Positions 38,264 to 48,603 are shown, counted from the stretch's first letter. The stretch is DNA of 64,000 nt from Hankyongella ginsenosidimutans (GCF_005144965.1 NZ_CP039704.1:930001-994000), one strand, 5' to 3'. Translations and numbers: made by a program. The notes: generated from the sequence alone by a model not told the origin.

Positions 38264-38908
38264 CTATTCCCTCGGTGCGTCGATCTGGGTCTCGGGCGCG
38301 GCCCTGCGGATGGCGTCGATGCCCATGCACACGGCCTCGATCCGCTGGATGTTCGGGTAGGGATCAAGATCGACCTTGAAGCGGCGTGCGCTGTAGACCT
38401 GCGGCACGAGTATGGCCTCGAACAAGCCCACATCCCCGAACGGCAGGGGCTGGTCCACGCACAGCGCCTGCAATTGTGCCTCCAGCGGCTCGAAGGTGAC
38501 CGCGACCCAGTGGGCGATCCAGGCCGAGATTTTCTCCGGCGTCGCCGCCCAGTCCGAGCGCAGGTAGTTGAGCGTGCGCAGGTTGTTCATGCCGTGAATG
38601 TCGGTTGCGATCGAATAGGCAAGCGCACGCGCCTGCGCCCGGCTGTCCGGGTCCTGCGGCCACAGCGGTGGCGTCGGGTAGCGCTCCTCCAGCATTTCCA
38701 GGATCGCCAGCGACTGCGGGAAGCGTTGGCCGTCAATCTCAAGCACCGGCAGGCCACCGAACGGATTGATCTGCAGGAACTCCTCCCGCCGGTGTTCGGC
38801 GGTAGCGAGGTTCACCGGCACGATCCGGTAGTCGAGTCCCTTCAGGTTGAGGGCGATGCGGACACGAAACGAGGTGGAAGAGCGGTAGTAACTATACAGC
38901 GTTATCAT
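38264..38908 (-). CDS. maiA: Maleylacetoacetate isomerase (zeta-class GST)
   Basis: Intact, 214 residues. [20 protein letters not shown] has the zeta-class SSxxSxRVR active site, followed by INPFGGLPVLEIDG and QSLAILEMLEE. It isomerises maleylacetoacetate to fumarylacetoacetate with glutathione. It lies one base upstream of the FAH gene and overlaps the VOC gene, so these are one operon. Confidence 0.95.
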   Translation of the reverse strand: MITLYSYYRSSTSFRVRIALNLKGLDYRIVPVNLATAEHRREEFLQINPFGGLPVLEIDGQRFPQSLAILEMLEERYPTPPLWPQDPDSRAQARALAYSIATDIHGMNNLRTLNYLRSDWAATPEKISAWIAHWVAVTFEPLEAQLQALCVDQPLPFGDVGLFEAILVPQVYSARRFKVDLDPYPNIQRIEAVCMGIDAIRRAAPETQIDAPRE

Positions 38909-39448
38909 AATCAGCCCTGCTCAATTCATGGAGCCAGGCTGCGTGTCTGGGCGCCTTCTTGGTCTGGCTCCATTCCGCCAGCATCTCGGGCGCCACCCGC
39001 TGCAGCTCGGCCATCTGGTCCGGCGTGCCGGTGTCGCACGCCAGTTCCAGCCGATGCCCGTTCGGGTCGAAAAGTAAATCGACTTGAAGATCCCGTGGTT
39101 GGTCGGGCCGATGACCTCCAGCCCTTCCGCCTCGGCGCGCCGCTTGGCCGCCATCAGATCGTCGAGAGACGCGACCTTGAAGGCGATGTGCTGCACCCAG
39201 GCCGGGGTGTTGGGGTCGCGGCCCATGTCCGGCTGATTCGGCAGCTCGAAGAAGGCCAGTACGTTGCCGCCGCCCGCGTCCAGGAACACGTGCATGTAGG
39301 GGTCGTAGGCTCCGGTCGAGGGCACATGATCCTCGGCGAAGGCGATGGTGAAGCGCATGCCGAGCACGCGCTCGTAGAACTCGACCGTCTCCTTGGCGTC
39401 GCGGCAGCGGTAGGCGACGTGGTGGACGCCGTGCAGGGTCGGGGTCAT
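38892..39448 (-). CDS. VOC-superfamily protein, possible extradiol dioxygenase (one frameshift)
   Basis: [20 protein letters not shown], then [20 protein letters not shown] and, after a frame change near 39,075, [15 protein letters not shown]. His in the first, His in the second and Glu in the last segment form the His-His-Glu set of metal-dependent VOC enzymes such as extradiol dioxygenases and glyoxalase relatives. The C-terminal extension ([11 protein letters not shown] ... [12 protein letters not shown]) is about 50 residues. It overlaps hppD (ATGA at 39,445-39,448) and maiA, exactly where a homogentisate dioxygenase gene would be expected, and no cupin-type hmgA is present here. Homogentisate cleavage is inference. 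Confidence 0.7.
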
Positions 39449-40529
39449 TCCGCCATCTCCTCAACCTTCAAGGCGCCGCGACGGATCTGATCGCGCTCCA
39501 TGCTCTCGAACAGGGCCTTGAAATTGCCCTCGCCGAAGCCATCGTCGCCCTTGCGCTGGATGAACTCGAAGAAGACCGGGCCGATCTGGGTCTGCGAGAA
39601 AATCTGCAGCAGCAGACGCGGCGGGCCATCCACCGAGCCATCGAGCAGGATACCGCGCGACTGCAAGGCGTCCACCGGCTGGCCATGGCCGGGCAGGCGC
39701 TCGGCCAGCATTTCGTAATAGGTGGCCGGCGGTGCGGTCATGAACGGCGTTCCTGCGGCCTTCAGCCGGTCCCAGCAGCCCACGAGGTCGTCGCAGGAAA
39801 AGGCGATGTGCTGGATGCCTTCGCCGTTGTACTGGCGCAGGAATTCCTCGATCTGGCCTTTGCCGGCCTTGCCTTCCTCGTTCAATGGGATGCGGATTTT
39901 GCCATCCGGCGCGGTGAGCGCCTTGGAGGTCAGGCCGGTATATTCGCCCTTGATGTCGAAGTAGCGTATTTCGCGGAAGTTGAAGAGCTTTTCGTAATAG
40001 TCCGCCCAGTAGGCCATGCGGCCCGTGTAGACGTTATGGGTCAGGTGATCGATGATTTGCAGGCCGGCGCCGGCGGGTGGCGCTCGACGCCGTCGAAATA
40101 GCGGAAATCGATGTCGTAGATGCTGAGTTCGTCGCCATAGCGGTCGACGAGGTAGAGGATTGCGCCGCCGATGCCACGGATCGCCGGGATGTTGAGCTCC
40201 ATCGGCCCGGCCTCGGTGTGGACCGGTTCCGCGCCGCGGGCCAGCAGTTCCGCGTAGGCCTTGGCGGCGTCGCGCACCCGGAACGCCATGCCGCAGGCGG
40301 ACGGCCCGTGCTCGCGGGCGAAGAACCAGGCGGCCGAGCGCGGCTCATAGTTGGTGATGAGGTTGATGCCGCCCTGCCGCCACAGCTCGACCGCCTTGGA
40401 GCGATGCCGCGCCACTTTGGTGAAACCCATGGCAGTGAACGCGGCCTCCAGCACGCCGGGCTCCGGCGCCGAGAATTCGATGAACTCGAAGCCGTCCAGG
40501 CCAATCGGATTGTCGAACAGGTCCGTCAC
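39445..40529 (-). CDS. hppD: 4-Hydroxyphenylpyruvate dioxygenase (one frameshift)
   Basis: The GTG at 40529 with GGGAGG nine bases upstream starts [20 protein letters not shown]. The first VOC half has [19 protein letters not shown] and [16 protein letters not shown]; after a change near 40,040 come [33 protein letters not shown] (iron His) and [20 protein letters not shown] (iron Glu and the Gln/Phe substrate pocket). HppD converts 4-hydroxyphenylpyruvate to homogentisate. Its 360 residues are normal. Confidence 0.95.
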
Positions 40530-40557
40530 GTAAATCCTCCCGATGATTCTTATGCTA

Positions 40558-41406
40558 TCAGATATGAATACGGCGGTCGCCCGGCACCTGCGCATCCGGC
40601 GCGTAGCCCGGCTCGTCGCGGTATTGCCGGTACAGCGCGGCGAAATCCGTAGTCCGCAGCGCATCGAAGAGCTGCGCCGTGCCGTCGATGACGAAATAGG
40701 TCTTCTGGAAGCTGTCGATCATGTAGTTCGTGCGCATGACCCGCTCCACATCGAACGCGACCCGCTGGGGCGTCTGGCTCTGGATGCAGTAGACCGTCTC
40801 GCCCGCCGAGGAGAGAATGCCGGCACCGTAGCTGCGCAGGCCTTCGTTCGTCCGGATCAACCCGAACTCGACCGTATACCAGTAAAGCCGCGCCAGCATC
40901 TTCAGGGCGCCCAGCGCCAGCGCCTGCTCGCCAAGCCGGCCGTAAAGCTGCAGGAAGTCCGCAAATACCGGGTCGGTCAACATCGGCACATGGCCGAAGA
41001 AATCATGGAACACGTCCGGCTCGACCAGGTAGTCGATCTCCTCCGGCATGCGCAGCCAGCGCGTCACCGGGAAGCGGCGCGCCGCCAGGTGGCTGAAGAA
41101 TACATCATCGGGGATGAAACCGGGCACGGCGACCAGGGTCCAGCCGGTCTTGCCGGAGAGACGACGGCTGGCGGCGGCAAAGTCCGGGATGCCGTCACCG
41201 GCATCAAGCAGCGCCAGCCCGGCGCGGAACTCGGCGCTGGCATAATCCTGCATCAAGGCGCTCTGGCGGGTGTAGAGCGTGCGCCACAGCGCATGCTCCT
41301 CGGGCGTGTAATCCTTAAGGCGCTGGTCGACCACATAGTCCGGCCCTGCGCCAGCGTAGTCGCCGCGCAAGCCGCTGGTGGAGGTCTCGACCTGAGGCTT
41401 CTGCAT
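40558..41406 (-). CDS. phhA: Phenylalanine 4-monooxygenase
   Basis: Intact, 282 residues. [14 protein letters not shown] gives the two iron histidines and [10 protein letters not shown] the iron Glu; [13 protein letters not shown] and [15 protein letters not shown] are pterin-hydroxylase signatures. It makes tyrosine from phenylalanine with tetrahydropterin. GGGAG stands eight bases before the ATG at 41406. It is the promoter-proximal gene of the block and diverges from an Lrp-type regulator. Confidence 0.97.
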   Translation of the reverse strand: MQKPQVETSTSGLRGDYAGAGPDYVVDQRLKDYTPEEHALWRTLYTRQSALMQDYASAEFRAGLALLDAGDGIPDFAAASRRLSGKTGWTLVAVPGFIPDDVFFSHLAARRFPVTRWLRMPEEIDYLVEPDVFHDFFGHVPMLTDPVFADFLQLYGRLGEQALALGALKMLARLYWYTVEFGLIRTNEGLRSYGAGILSSAGETVYCIQSQTPQRVAFDVERVMRTNYMIDSFQKTYFVIDGTAQLFDALRTTDFAALYRQYRDEPGYAPDAQVPGDRRIHI

Positions 41407-41524
41407 GCAATTCTCCCTTATACGCTCAATAGCATATTCCACCCTTGATGTGCGTGCGAAAATCGCCAAGAGTTACGTCGAAATAAGCGAATTTCACTAA
41501 AATAACCTGAGAAATTAGCGTATT
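41407..41524. promoter_or_regulatory. Divergent promoter region between phhA and the Lrp-type gene
   Basis: The 118-bp gap is clearly more AT-rich than its surroundings, with AATAGCATATTCC and ATTTCACTAAAATAACC, as expected for two face-to-face promoters. Lrp/AsnC regulators usually bind such regions; no exact operator can be fixed by eye. Confidence 0.55.
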
Positions 41525-42010
41525 ATGGCTGAACTAGACGAGTTTGACCGCAATATCCTCGCCCTGCTGCAAGAGGATGCACGCATGCCGGTTGCGACCA
41601 TCGCCGACCGCATTGCCTTGTCCGCCACGCCGTGCAGCCGGCGGATCAAGCGGCTGGAGGAGACCGGTGTGATCGAAGGGTATGGCGCACGGCTCAACGC
41701 CCGTGCGCTGGGCTTCGGGCTGGAGGCATTCGTCGAGGTGAACCTGGAAGCGCATACCGATGCCAACACCGCGCGCTTTCATGAAACCATTAGCGCCATG
41801 CCCAACGTCATGGCCTGCCACGCGGTCACCGGCGACATGGATTATCTGCTGCACATTCTCGCCGAAGACGTCGACCATCTCAGCCAGGTCGTGCTGAAGA
41901 CCCTGGTGCGCATTCCCGGCGTGCGTGACGTGAAATCGATGCTGGTTCTGGAGACAGTGAAGAAATCGCACCGCACGCCGATCCGCGATCAGGGTGACGG
42001 GCGCTGGCGC
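41525..42010 (+). CDS. Lrp/AsnC family regulator (3' end unclear)
   Basis: MAELDEFDRNILALLQEDAR and IADRIALSATPCSRRIKRL form the N-terminal winged helix; the RAM ligand-binding domain runs to VRDVKSMLVLETVKKSHRTP at about residue 150. Such regulators sense amino acids; divergence from phhA suggests control of phenylalanine/tyrosine breakdown. The open frame continues without a stop through the next gene's start to 42,121, which looks like a lost stop or a missing base near 41,985-42,010, so the end given is approximate. Confidence 0.88.
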
Positions 42011-42028
42011 GCATCCTATATCAGTACC

Positions 42029-42420
42029 ATGAGAAAGCTGCTCTGCCTTGCTCCCTGGTTCTGGCCGCCTGTGCGGAGGCCGACGAGCCGCCGAACAGTC
42101 GCGGCCTCTCCGAGGCGCTAAGCCGTGCGGAGGTCAGCTTCTCGGTCGACGGCGAATTCGCGCAGAGCCGGAAGATCGACGTGCCGGCCAACGCTGCCAC
42201 CCGGGAAATCCGGGGTACCGGCTGCACCAAGGTGAAGCCGTACGTCTACACCTGCGCCTTCACGCTGATCCTCTACGATCCGGCGGACGCCGCCAGCGGC
42301 GAGGGCATTCTCGCCGCCGGGACCGGCCAGTTCCAGAAAGTCGGCACGACCTGGAAGGGCCTGCAGACCGAATACAAGCTGCAACTGAAGAGCCGGATCA
42401 TCCAGGTGCCGGCGCAGTAA
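42029..42420 (+). CDS. Small lipoprotein of unknown function (one frameshift)
   Basis: MRKLLCLA begins a signal peptide; after a frame change near 42,052 it continues VLAACAEADEPPNSRGLSEA, where LAAC is a lipobox. The mature part (VSFSVDGEFAQSRKIDVPAN, GCTKVKPYVYTCAFTLILYD, GTTWKGLQTEYKLQLKSR) has two cysteines and a beta-rich look. About 130 residues; no family recognised. It probably sits in the inner or outer membrane facing the periplasm. Confidence 0.65.
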
Positions 42421-42467
42421 AGCCGCGCGGGACTTTACCCGGCCGGGAAATCGATTATGCGTCAGAC

Positions 42468-43140
42468 ATGACGTGGCGCCTGCACCAGTTTCCCTCTGCC
42501 CCTTCTCGCGCAAAGTACGCCTTGTGCTGGCGGAAAAGAACATCTCCGCCGAGCTCGCGCTTGATTACCCGTGGGAACAGAAGGACAGCTTCCTGGCATT
42601 GAACCCGGCCGGGCAGACGCCGGTACTGGTCGAGACCAGCCGCAATATCGCCCTGCCAGACTCGGCGGCGATCATCGAGTTTCTCGACGAGATGTTCGAG
42701 GAATCGCCGCTGATCGGCTCCGCCCGCGCGAGCGCGCCGAGGTGCGCCGGATTGCCGCCTGGTTCGACACCAAATTCTACGCCGAAGTCGGCATCCCGGT
42801 CATGCGGGAGCGCATGCTGAACCGGCTGGTGCACAAGGCGCCGCCGGACCCCGCGACCCTGCGCCAGGCCATCAAGACCGCAGACCAGCACCTGGATTAC
42901 CTCGCCTTCCTGCTGGACCACCGGCGCTGGCTGGCCGGCAACATGTTCTCGCTCGCGGATATCGCAGCGGCGGCGCATCTGTCGGTCATCGATTATCTGG
43001 GCGGCATCGACTGGCGACCGCACGAGCAGGTGAAGCAGTGGTATTCGGCCATCAAGTCGCGCCCGAGCTTCCGGCCGCTTCTGGCCGAGCGGATGCCCGG
43101 CATTTCCCCGCCGGCCCACTATGACGCCCTCGATTTCTAG
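42468..43140 (+). CDS. Glutathione S-transferase family protein (frameshifted)
   Basis: The start at 42468 (MTWRLHQF) shifts frame at once to LCPFSRKVRLVLAEKNISAE, the GST active-site strand-helix, then NPAGQTPVLVET and LPDSAAIIEFLDEM. A second shift near 42,722 leads to RIAAWFDTKFYAEVG and NMFSLADIAAAAHLSVIDYL. Its end overlaps the queG start at 43121. Role unknown. Confidence 0.85.
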
Positions 43141-44310
43141 GGACTGGCTGGAGGACGCCGCCCGCCGCCACGGCCTCGACGCGCTTGGGGTGGCACCGGC
43201 CGATGATGACCCGGCCCTGAAAGCGCGACTGGCGGAATTTCTGGCGGCTGGCCATCACGGCGACATGCTCTGGCTGGAGGGCCGCACCGAGGAACGCGCA
43301 AGCCCGCGCACCCTGTGGCCGGATGTGCGCTCCGTCATCATGTTTGGCATGAGTTACGCGCCGCATCTTGACCCCTGCGCCATGCCGCGCAGCCGGAGGT
43401 CGGCGTCATCTCGGTCTATGCGCAGGGCCAGGATTATCACGATGCGTTCAAGCGCCGCCTGAAGGCGCTGGCGCGGGAAATCGTGGCGCCTTCGGCGGCG
43501 ACGTGAAGGTGTTCGTCGACACCGCCCCGGTGATGGAAAAGCCGCTGGCGGCACGCGCCGGGCTCGGCTGGCAAGGCAAGCACACCAACCTGGTGTCGCG
43601 CCAGCATGGATCGTGGCTGTTTCTGGGCGCGATCTACACGACTCTGGCGCTTAAGCCCGACTCGCCTCACCCGGACCGCTGCGGCCGCTGCACGGCCTGC
43701 CAGACCGCATGCCCGACGAACGCCTTCCCCGCGCCCTACACGCTTGATGCCCGGCGCTGCATTTCCTACCTCACCATCGAGCACAAGGGGCCGATCCCGC
43801 ACGAATTTCGCGCTGCGATCGGCAACCGCGTCTACGGCTGCGATGACTGCCTGGCGGTCTGCCCCTGGAACAAATTCGCGCTGGCCAGCCGCGAGGCCGC
43901 GTTTGCGCCGCGCGCCGAACTGACCGCCCCGCTGCTCGCCGACCTGCTGGCGCTTGACGATGCGACGTTCCGGACCATTTTCGCCGGCTCGCCGATCAAG
44001 CGCACCGGCCGGGATCGGTTCCTGCGCAACGTGCTGATTGCCGCCGGCAACAGCGCCGATCCGCTGCTCGCGCCACCCGTCATGCGGTTGCTGAACGACC
44101 CTGCCCCTGGTGCGCGGCGCGGCGGTCTGGGCGGCAAGCCGACTGCTTGACCGGGACGCTTTCGAGGCGCTGGCAGCGCGCCATCTGCCACGAGAGGCCG
44201 ACGAAACGGTCCGTCACGAATGGGCGATGACTGCGTACTGGAATATTCGGTCGCAATCGGCGCAGACTGCGCTAGCATCTCCCCTTAAATGCGACTTGAG
44301 GCTGGGATAG
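43121..44310 (+). CDS. queG: Epoxyqueuosine reductase (frameshifted; end in a repeat)
   Basis: QueG reduces epoxyqueuosine to queuosine in tRNA with cobalamin and two [4Fe-4S] clusters. [25 protein letters not shown], then (after shifts near 43,380 and 43,490) [38 protein letters not shown] and [15 protein letters not shown] carry the cluster cysteines. A shift near 44,105 leads to [20 protein letters not shown] and [12 protein letters not shown]. The frame then runs into palindrome H and stops in its loop (44308-44310), so the last dozen residues come from the repeat. Confidence 0.92.
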
Positions 44311-44345
44311 AGCGCAGCGTCGCGTTTAAGGGGAAAAGATGCTTT
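44273..44345. repeat. Palindromic element H
   Basis: The outer stem AGCATCT/AGATGCT is 7 bp; the inner stem CCCCTTAAATGCGAC/GTCGCGTTTAAGGGG is 15 bp with one G-T pair; loop 23 bases. A lone left arm occurs at 28,366. Confidence 0.85.
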
Positions 44346-44359
44346 AGATTCTAGGTACA

Positions 44360-44433
44360 TAGAGCAACTTTAGACTTTAAATCTGCTATGAGCATGCCAT
44401 CAGCCTGTTGCAGATTTAAAGTCCGTTGCTCTA
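44360..44433. repeat. Palindromic element I
   Basis: AGAGCAAC pairs with GTTGCTCT (8 bp) and GACTTTAAATCTGC with GCAGATTTAAAGTC (14 bp), loop 23 bases. It lies 38 bases before the tkt start. Confidence 0.87.
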
Positions 44434-44471
44434 ATCAGCGTGCCGAGTGCCCACCCCCAAGGACCGCTGAC

Positions 44472-46456
44472 ATGACCGACGCCGCACACGATGACTCCTG
44501 CTCCTTGAAGGCATGGCCAATGCCATCCGCATGCTGAGCGCCGACGCGGTCGAGGCGGCGAACTCCGGCCATCCGGGCATGCCGATGGGCATGGCCGATG
44601 TCGCGGCCGTGCTGTTCAGCCGGATCATGAAATACGACGCCGCCGCGCCCGACTGGCCGGACCGGGACCGCTTCGTGCTGTCCGCCGGCCACGGCTCAAT
44701 GCTGCTCTATTCCGTGCTCTATCTGACCGGCAGTCCGGCCATGACCCTCGATCAGATACGGAACTTCCGCCAGTGGGGAAGCCTGACGCCCGGCCACCCG
44801 GAATACGGCCACACACCGGGCGTCGAGACCACCACCGGGCCGCTTGGCCAGGGCATCTCCACTGCGGTCGGCATGGCGCTTGCCGAGCGGATGCTGAACG
44901 CCCGCTTCGGCGACGAGTTGGTCAGCCACTTCACCTATGTGATCGCGGGTGACGGCTGCCTGATGGAAGGCATCAGCCAGGAGGCGATCAGCCTTGCGGG
45001 GCATCTGGGCCTGAACCGGCTGGTCGTGCTGTGGGACGACAACCGTATCACCATCGACGGCGATACCGAGCTCTCGACCTCCGAGGACACGCTGGCGCGC
45101 TTCGAGGCGGCGGGCTGGTCGGTCGCCAGCGTCGACGGCCACGACCCGGACCTGGTCGAGGCTGCGATCCGCAACGAGCAACTTACAGACAAGCCGTCCC
45201 TGATCGCCTGCCGCACCGTGATCGGCAAGGGCGCGCCGAACAAGCAGGGCACCCACCATGTCCACGGCAGTCCACTCGGCAAGGACGAGATCGCTGCGCT
45301 GCGCCAGGAACTCGGCTGGACCCTGCCACCGTTCGAAGTGCCGGCTGAAACGCTCGCCACCTGGCGCGCTGCCGGCGCGGCTGGCGCGGACGCCCGCAAA
45401 GCCTGGGACGCACGGGTCGAGGCCCACCACAAGCGCGACGCCTTCTGGCGGGCGCTCGGCGACGATGTCGATGCCGGCATCGATGCGGCCATGGCGGCGC
45501 GCGCCCAGTTCCTGGCCGACAAGCCCAAGCTCGCCACCCGCCAGTCCTCCCAGAAGGTGCTGGAAGCGCTGATCCCGGCCTGCCCGTCGCTGCTCGGCGG
45601 CTCGGCCGACCTGACCGGATCGAACGGCACCCTGGTCAAGCGCCACGTGCCGGTGAGCCGCGACCATTATGCCGGCGACTATCTGCACTACGGTGTGCGC
45701 GAGCATGGCATGGCCGCCTGCATGAACGGGCTGGCGGCCCACACCGGCTTCATTCCCTATGGCGGCACCTTCCTCGTGTTTTCCGACTACATGCGCCCGG
45801 CGATGCGGCTGTCTGCGCTCATGGGGCTGGGCGTGATCTACGTGCTCACCCACGATTCGATCGGCCTCGGCGAGGACGGCCCCACCCACCAGCCGGTCGA
45901 GCACCTGGCGGCGCTGCGGGCGATCCCCAACCTGCTGGTGCTGCGCCCTGCGGACGCCGTCGAGACGGCTGAAAGTTGGGCGGTGGCGCTCGCTGAGCGG
46001 TCCCGCCCGAGCGTCCTGGTGCTGACCCGCCAGGGCCTGCCGCAACTGACGACCCGCCAAGACGACGGCAATCTGGTCGCGCGCGGCGGTTATGTGGTTC
46101 GGGACGCCGACGGCAATCGCGCCGTGACGTTGATCGCCACCGGCTCCGAGCTGATGCTGGCATGCCAGGCCGCTGACCTGCTGGCCGCCGACGGGATCGC
46201 GGCGGCCGTGGTCTCCATGCCATGCCGCGACCTGTTCCAGGAGCAGGACGCCGCCTACCGGAAAGCTGTGCTCGGTACAGCACCGCGGGTTGTAGTCGAG
46301 GCCGCAGTTGTCGACGGCTGGGAAGGCATTGTGGGCGACTCGGGGGCGTTTGTCGGCATGACCGGCTTCGGCGCATCGGCCCCTGCTGAACGCCTGTTTA
46401 CCGAATTCGGCATCACAGTGCAGGCGATTGCCAATAAAGCCAAAGGGTTGATTTGA
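44472..46456 (+). CDS. tkt: Transketolase (frameshift near the start)
   Basis: The ATG at 44472 gives MTDAAHDDS and then leaves the frame; the next frame reads [20 protein letters not shown] and is open for 650 residues. [52 protein letters not shown] (thiamine diphosphate site), [22 protein letters not shown] and [20 protein letters not shown] are all as in TktA. It moves two-carbon units in the pentose-phosphate pathway. The extra or missing base lies near 44,500. Confidence 0.96.
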
Positions 46457-46760
46457 AGCATTGCGAAAATGCGTAAAATCCGGAATTGCCCGGCGCTGTT
46501 ATGTAGGCCTGGCCTCAAAAAACGATTCGTCGCAAGCAGGCAACGCAGATGGCGAGCGAGGTGCCGCAGAAAAAACGTGTGCTTTTTGCTCGATAGATGC
46601 CTATGATTTCATTTGTAATTTTAAGACTCCCGTGGATTCCGGAGCCGTCATTAACCAGAAATTAAGCATTACACCATTAGGTTGTACGTGAAGCAGGTTG
46701 GCCGCTCTGAACGCCCCCTCGTTACCTCCCAACGACGGCTGACAGCTTCATACAACGGAA
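46457..46760. other. Intergenic stretch between convergent genes
   Basis: This lies between the ends of tkt and pmbA. It is more AT-rich than its surroundings around 46,600-46,680. A 76-codon open frame (46461-46691) has no recognisable motif or ribosome site. I see no gene. Confidence 0.5.
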
Positions 46761-46802
46761 GGCCCCGGGTGCAACCTCCCCTCTCTCCGCGCCCGGGGCC
46801 TC
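46761..46802. terminator. GC-rich hairpin between tkt and pmbA
   Basis: AGGCCCCGGG pairs with CCCGGGGCCT around a loop of about 20 bases, just right of the pmbA stop. On the minus strand it follows pmbA; no T-run is present. It is probably a shared terminator. Confidence 0.6.
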
Positions 46803-46808
46803 CATTTG

Positions 46809-48137
46809 CTAATTCCCCGCGATTGTCATGCCCTCGAGGCGAACGGTCGGCGCGTCGATACCGGTGCGCCGATCAAGGTCATTTGCAGCGCGTAACGTTG
46901 CGTACATGTCCAGCAGGTGGCCTGCGATGGTGATCTCCGCGACCGGCTGCGCGAGAACGCCGCCAGCGATCAGAAAGCCGCTGGCGCCGCGGCTGTAGTC
47001 GCCGGTCACGCCGTTGACGCCCATGCCGATCAGTTCCGTCACGTAAAGCCCCAGATCGATGTCCGCCATCAGGGTCTGCGGGCTTTGCATACCGGGAAGT
47101 AGGGCCAGGTTGGCGACCGAGACGCCGCCGCCCGCCGCATGCCCTGTGGGGGCATATCGAGCTGCCGGCCAGACGCCGCATCCACCAGCCAGCCGGTCAC
47201 CCGGCCCGCCTCGATCAACGCGCGCTGACGGGTTGCAACCCCTTCGCTGTCGACGCCGCGCGAGCGCAACCCGCGCTGGTCATGGGGGTTTCCAGGATCA
47301 CGATGTTCTCAGGGAAAACACGCTCGCCCAGCTTGCCGATCAGAAAACTGCTGTGGCGCGCGATCGCCGGCCCGCTCATCGCGCCGATCAGGTGCCCGAG
47401 CAGGCTGGCGGAAACGCGCGGATCGAATACCACCGGCATGGTGCCCGACGCGAGCTTGACGGGATCGAGGCGCGCGACCGTGCGCTCCCCGCCAGCCGTC
47501 CGATTGCGGCCGGCGTGTCCAGATTGGAGAGGAATCTGCTCGTGTGATAGGCATAATCGCGCTGCTTTCCGGCCCCGGACTCCGCCAGAACGCTGGCCGA
47601 CAGGCTGAATTTCGTCCGCCGTTCGGCATGCGCGAAACCATGGGAATTGACATAGGCATGCAGGCTTTCAGCGCGGGAAAACCCAGCCCCTTCCGAATTC
47701 GTGACCCCTGGCACGGCGCGCGCCGTATCTTCCGCCTCGCGCGCCAGCTCAACCATTGCCTCGGCGGCCAGAGCGGTATCGTCGGCAAGGTCGAGCGCCG
47801 GCAGCGGCCCGCGCGCCAGGAGGGCGGGGTCCACGAGGCCGGCGAAGCGGTCCGGCGGCGTCGCCCGCGCCATTTCGACCGCGCGCTCGACAAGCGCCGC
47901 GCGGCTTGACGCCGACAGATCGGACGCCGAGACGCGCGCCGACTGTTGGCCGATGAAAACCCGCAGGCCGATATCGGCGGCCTCGGCCCGCGTAAGATCC
48001 TCAACCGCGCCGAGGCGCACGCTGGCGCTGGTCGTGGCGTCGAATCCGCAACTGGCTTCGGCAGCCTCCGCGCCAGCGCGCCGCGCCGCCGACACCAGGT
48101 CATGCGCGAGGGAGAGCAAAGTGTCCTGATCGATCAT
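46809..48137 (-). CDS. pmbA: TldD/PmbA family metalloprotease subunit (frameshifted)
   Basis: MIDQDTLLSLAHDLVSAARR opens a TldE/PmbA-type protein: VEDLTRAEAADIGLRVFIGQ, GVTNSEGAGFSRAESLHAYV, then after changes near 47,490, 47,285 and 47,110 PVVFDPRVSASLLGHLIGAM, ATRQRALIEAGRVTGWLVD, and VNGVTGDYSRGASGFLIAGG, VAEITIAGHLLDMYATL. This is the catalytically silent partner of TldD in the cytosolic protease that trims peptides and helps gyrase-toxin processing. No HExxxH is expected in PmbA and none is seen. tldD is not in the window. Confidence 0.9.
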
Positions 48138-48603
48138 ATCCGGTGGATAGCCGGGTGTGGGCAGGCCGGCAAGCCGACGGCGCCGAATCTGGTGACCGGC
48201 CGGTCACACGGCTGAGGGTAGGGGAAACCGCGAGCTTGCGCTCTTACGTGACCGGCCGATCAGAAACGCCGATATGCAATACATTGCCCGTAAAACGCCC
48301 CAGCCGGTGCGGGGAATACGCTACGCAACGGTACGCAAATGCACTGCACGTCTTTCTGCCTTTACAGCAGAAATTCGGCGAGATTTTTCTACTTTAGAGT
48401 GTACGCCTTATACTCATGGGGACACTCCGTTCAACGGCGCGAACAGGGTTGGACCCTGGCCGGCCGCAGGAAAATCACATTTGCGCTTTCATGGAGAAAC
48501 ACAAGCGATTTCAATGATTTTATCATTTTCTTTCATCTTCGCTCTACGTTTTGTAATTCATTCCTTTGTATGCCGATCCTGCTCCGCGCTCGCCTCGGCA
48601 CGT
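48138..48603. promoter_or_regulatory. Intergenic region upstream of pmbA with tandem palindromes
   Basis: GTGACCGGCCGGTCAC (48192-48207) is a perfect 16-bp palindrome 55 bases upstream of pmbA; GTGACCGGCCGATCA repeats it at 48248-48262. Such spaced pairs suit a dimeric regulator, for example TetR-like. The AT-rich part at 48,480-48,590 is noncoding and lies downstream of ubiA. Confidence 0.4.

Noticed and set aside
9656-44433. The palindromes as integron attC sites
   Set aside because: They lack the GTTRRRY core and its inverse, do not separate cassettes in one direction, and no integron integrase is present.
46461-46691. A small gene between tkt and pmbA
   Set aside because: The open frame has no ribosome site, no recognisable motif and unlikely composition; it overlaps a convergent intergenic region.
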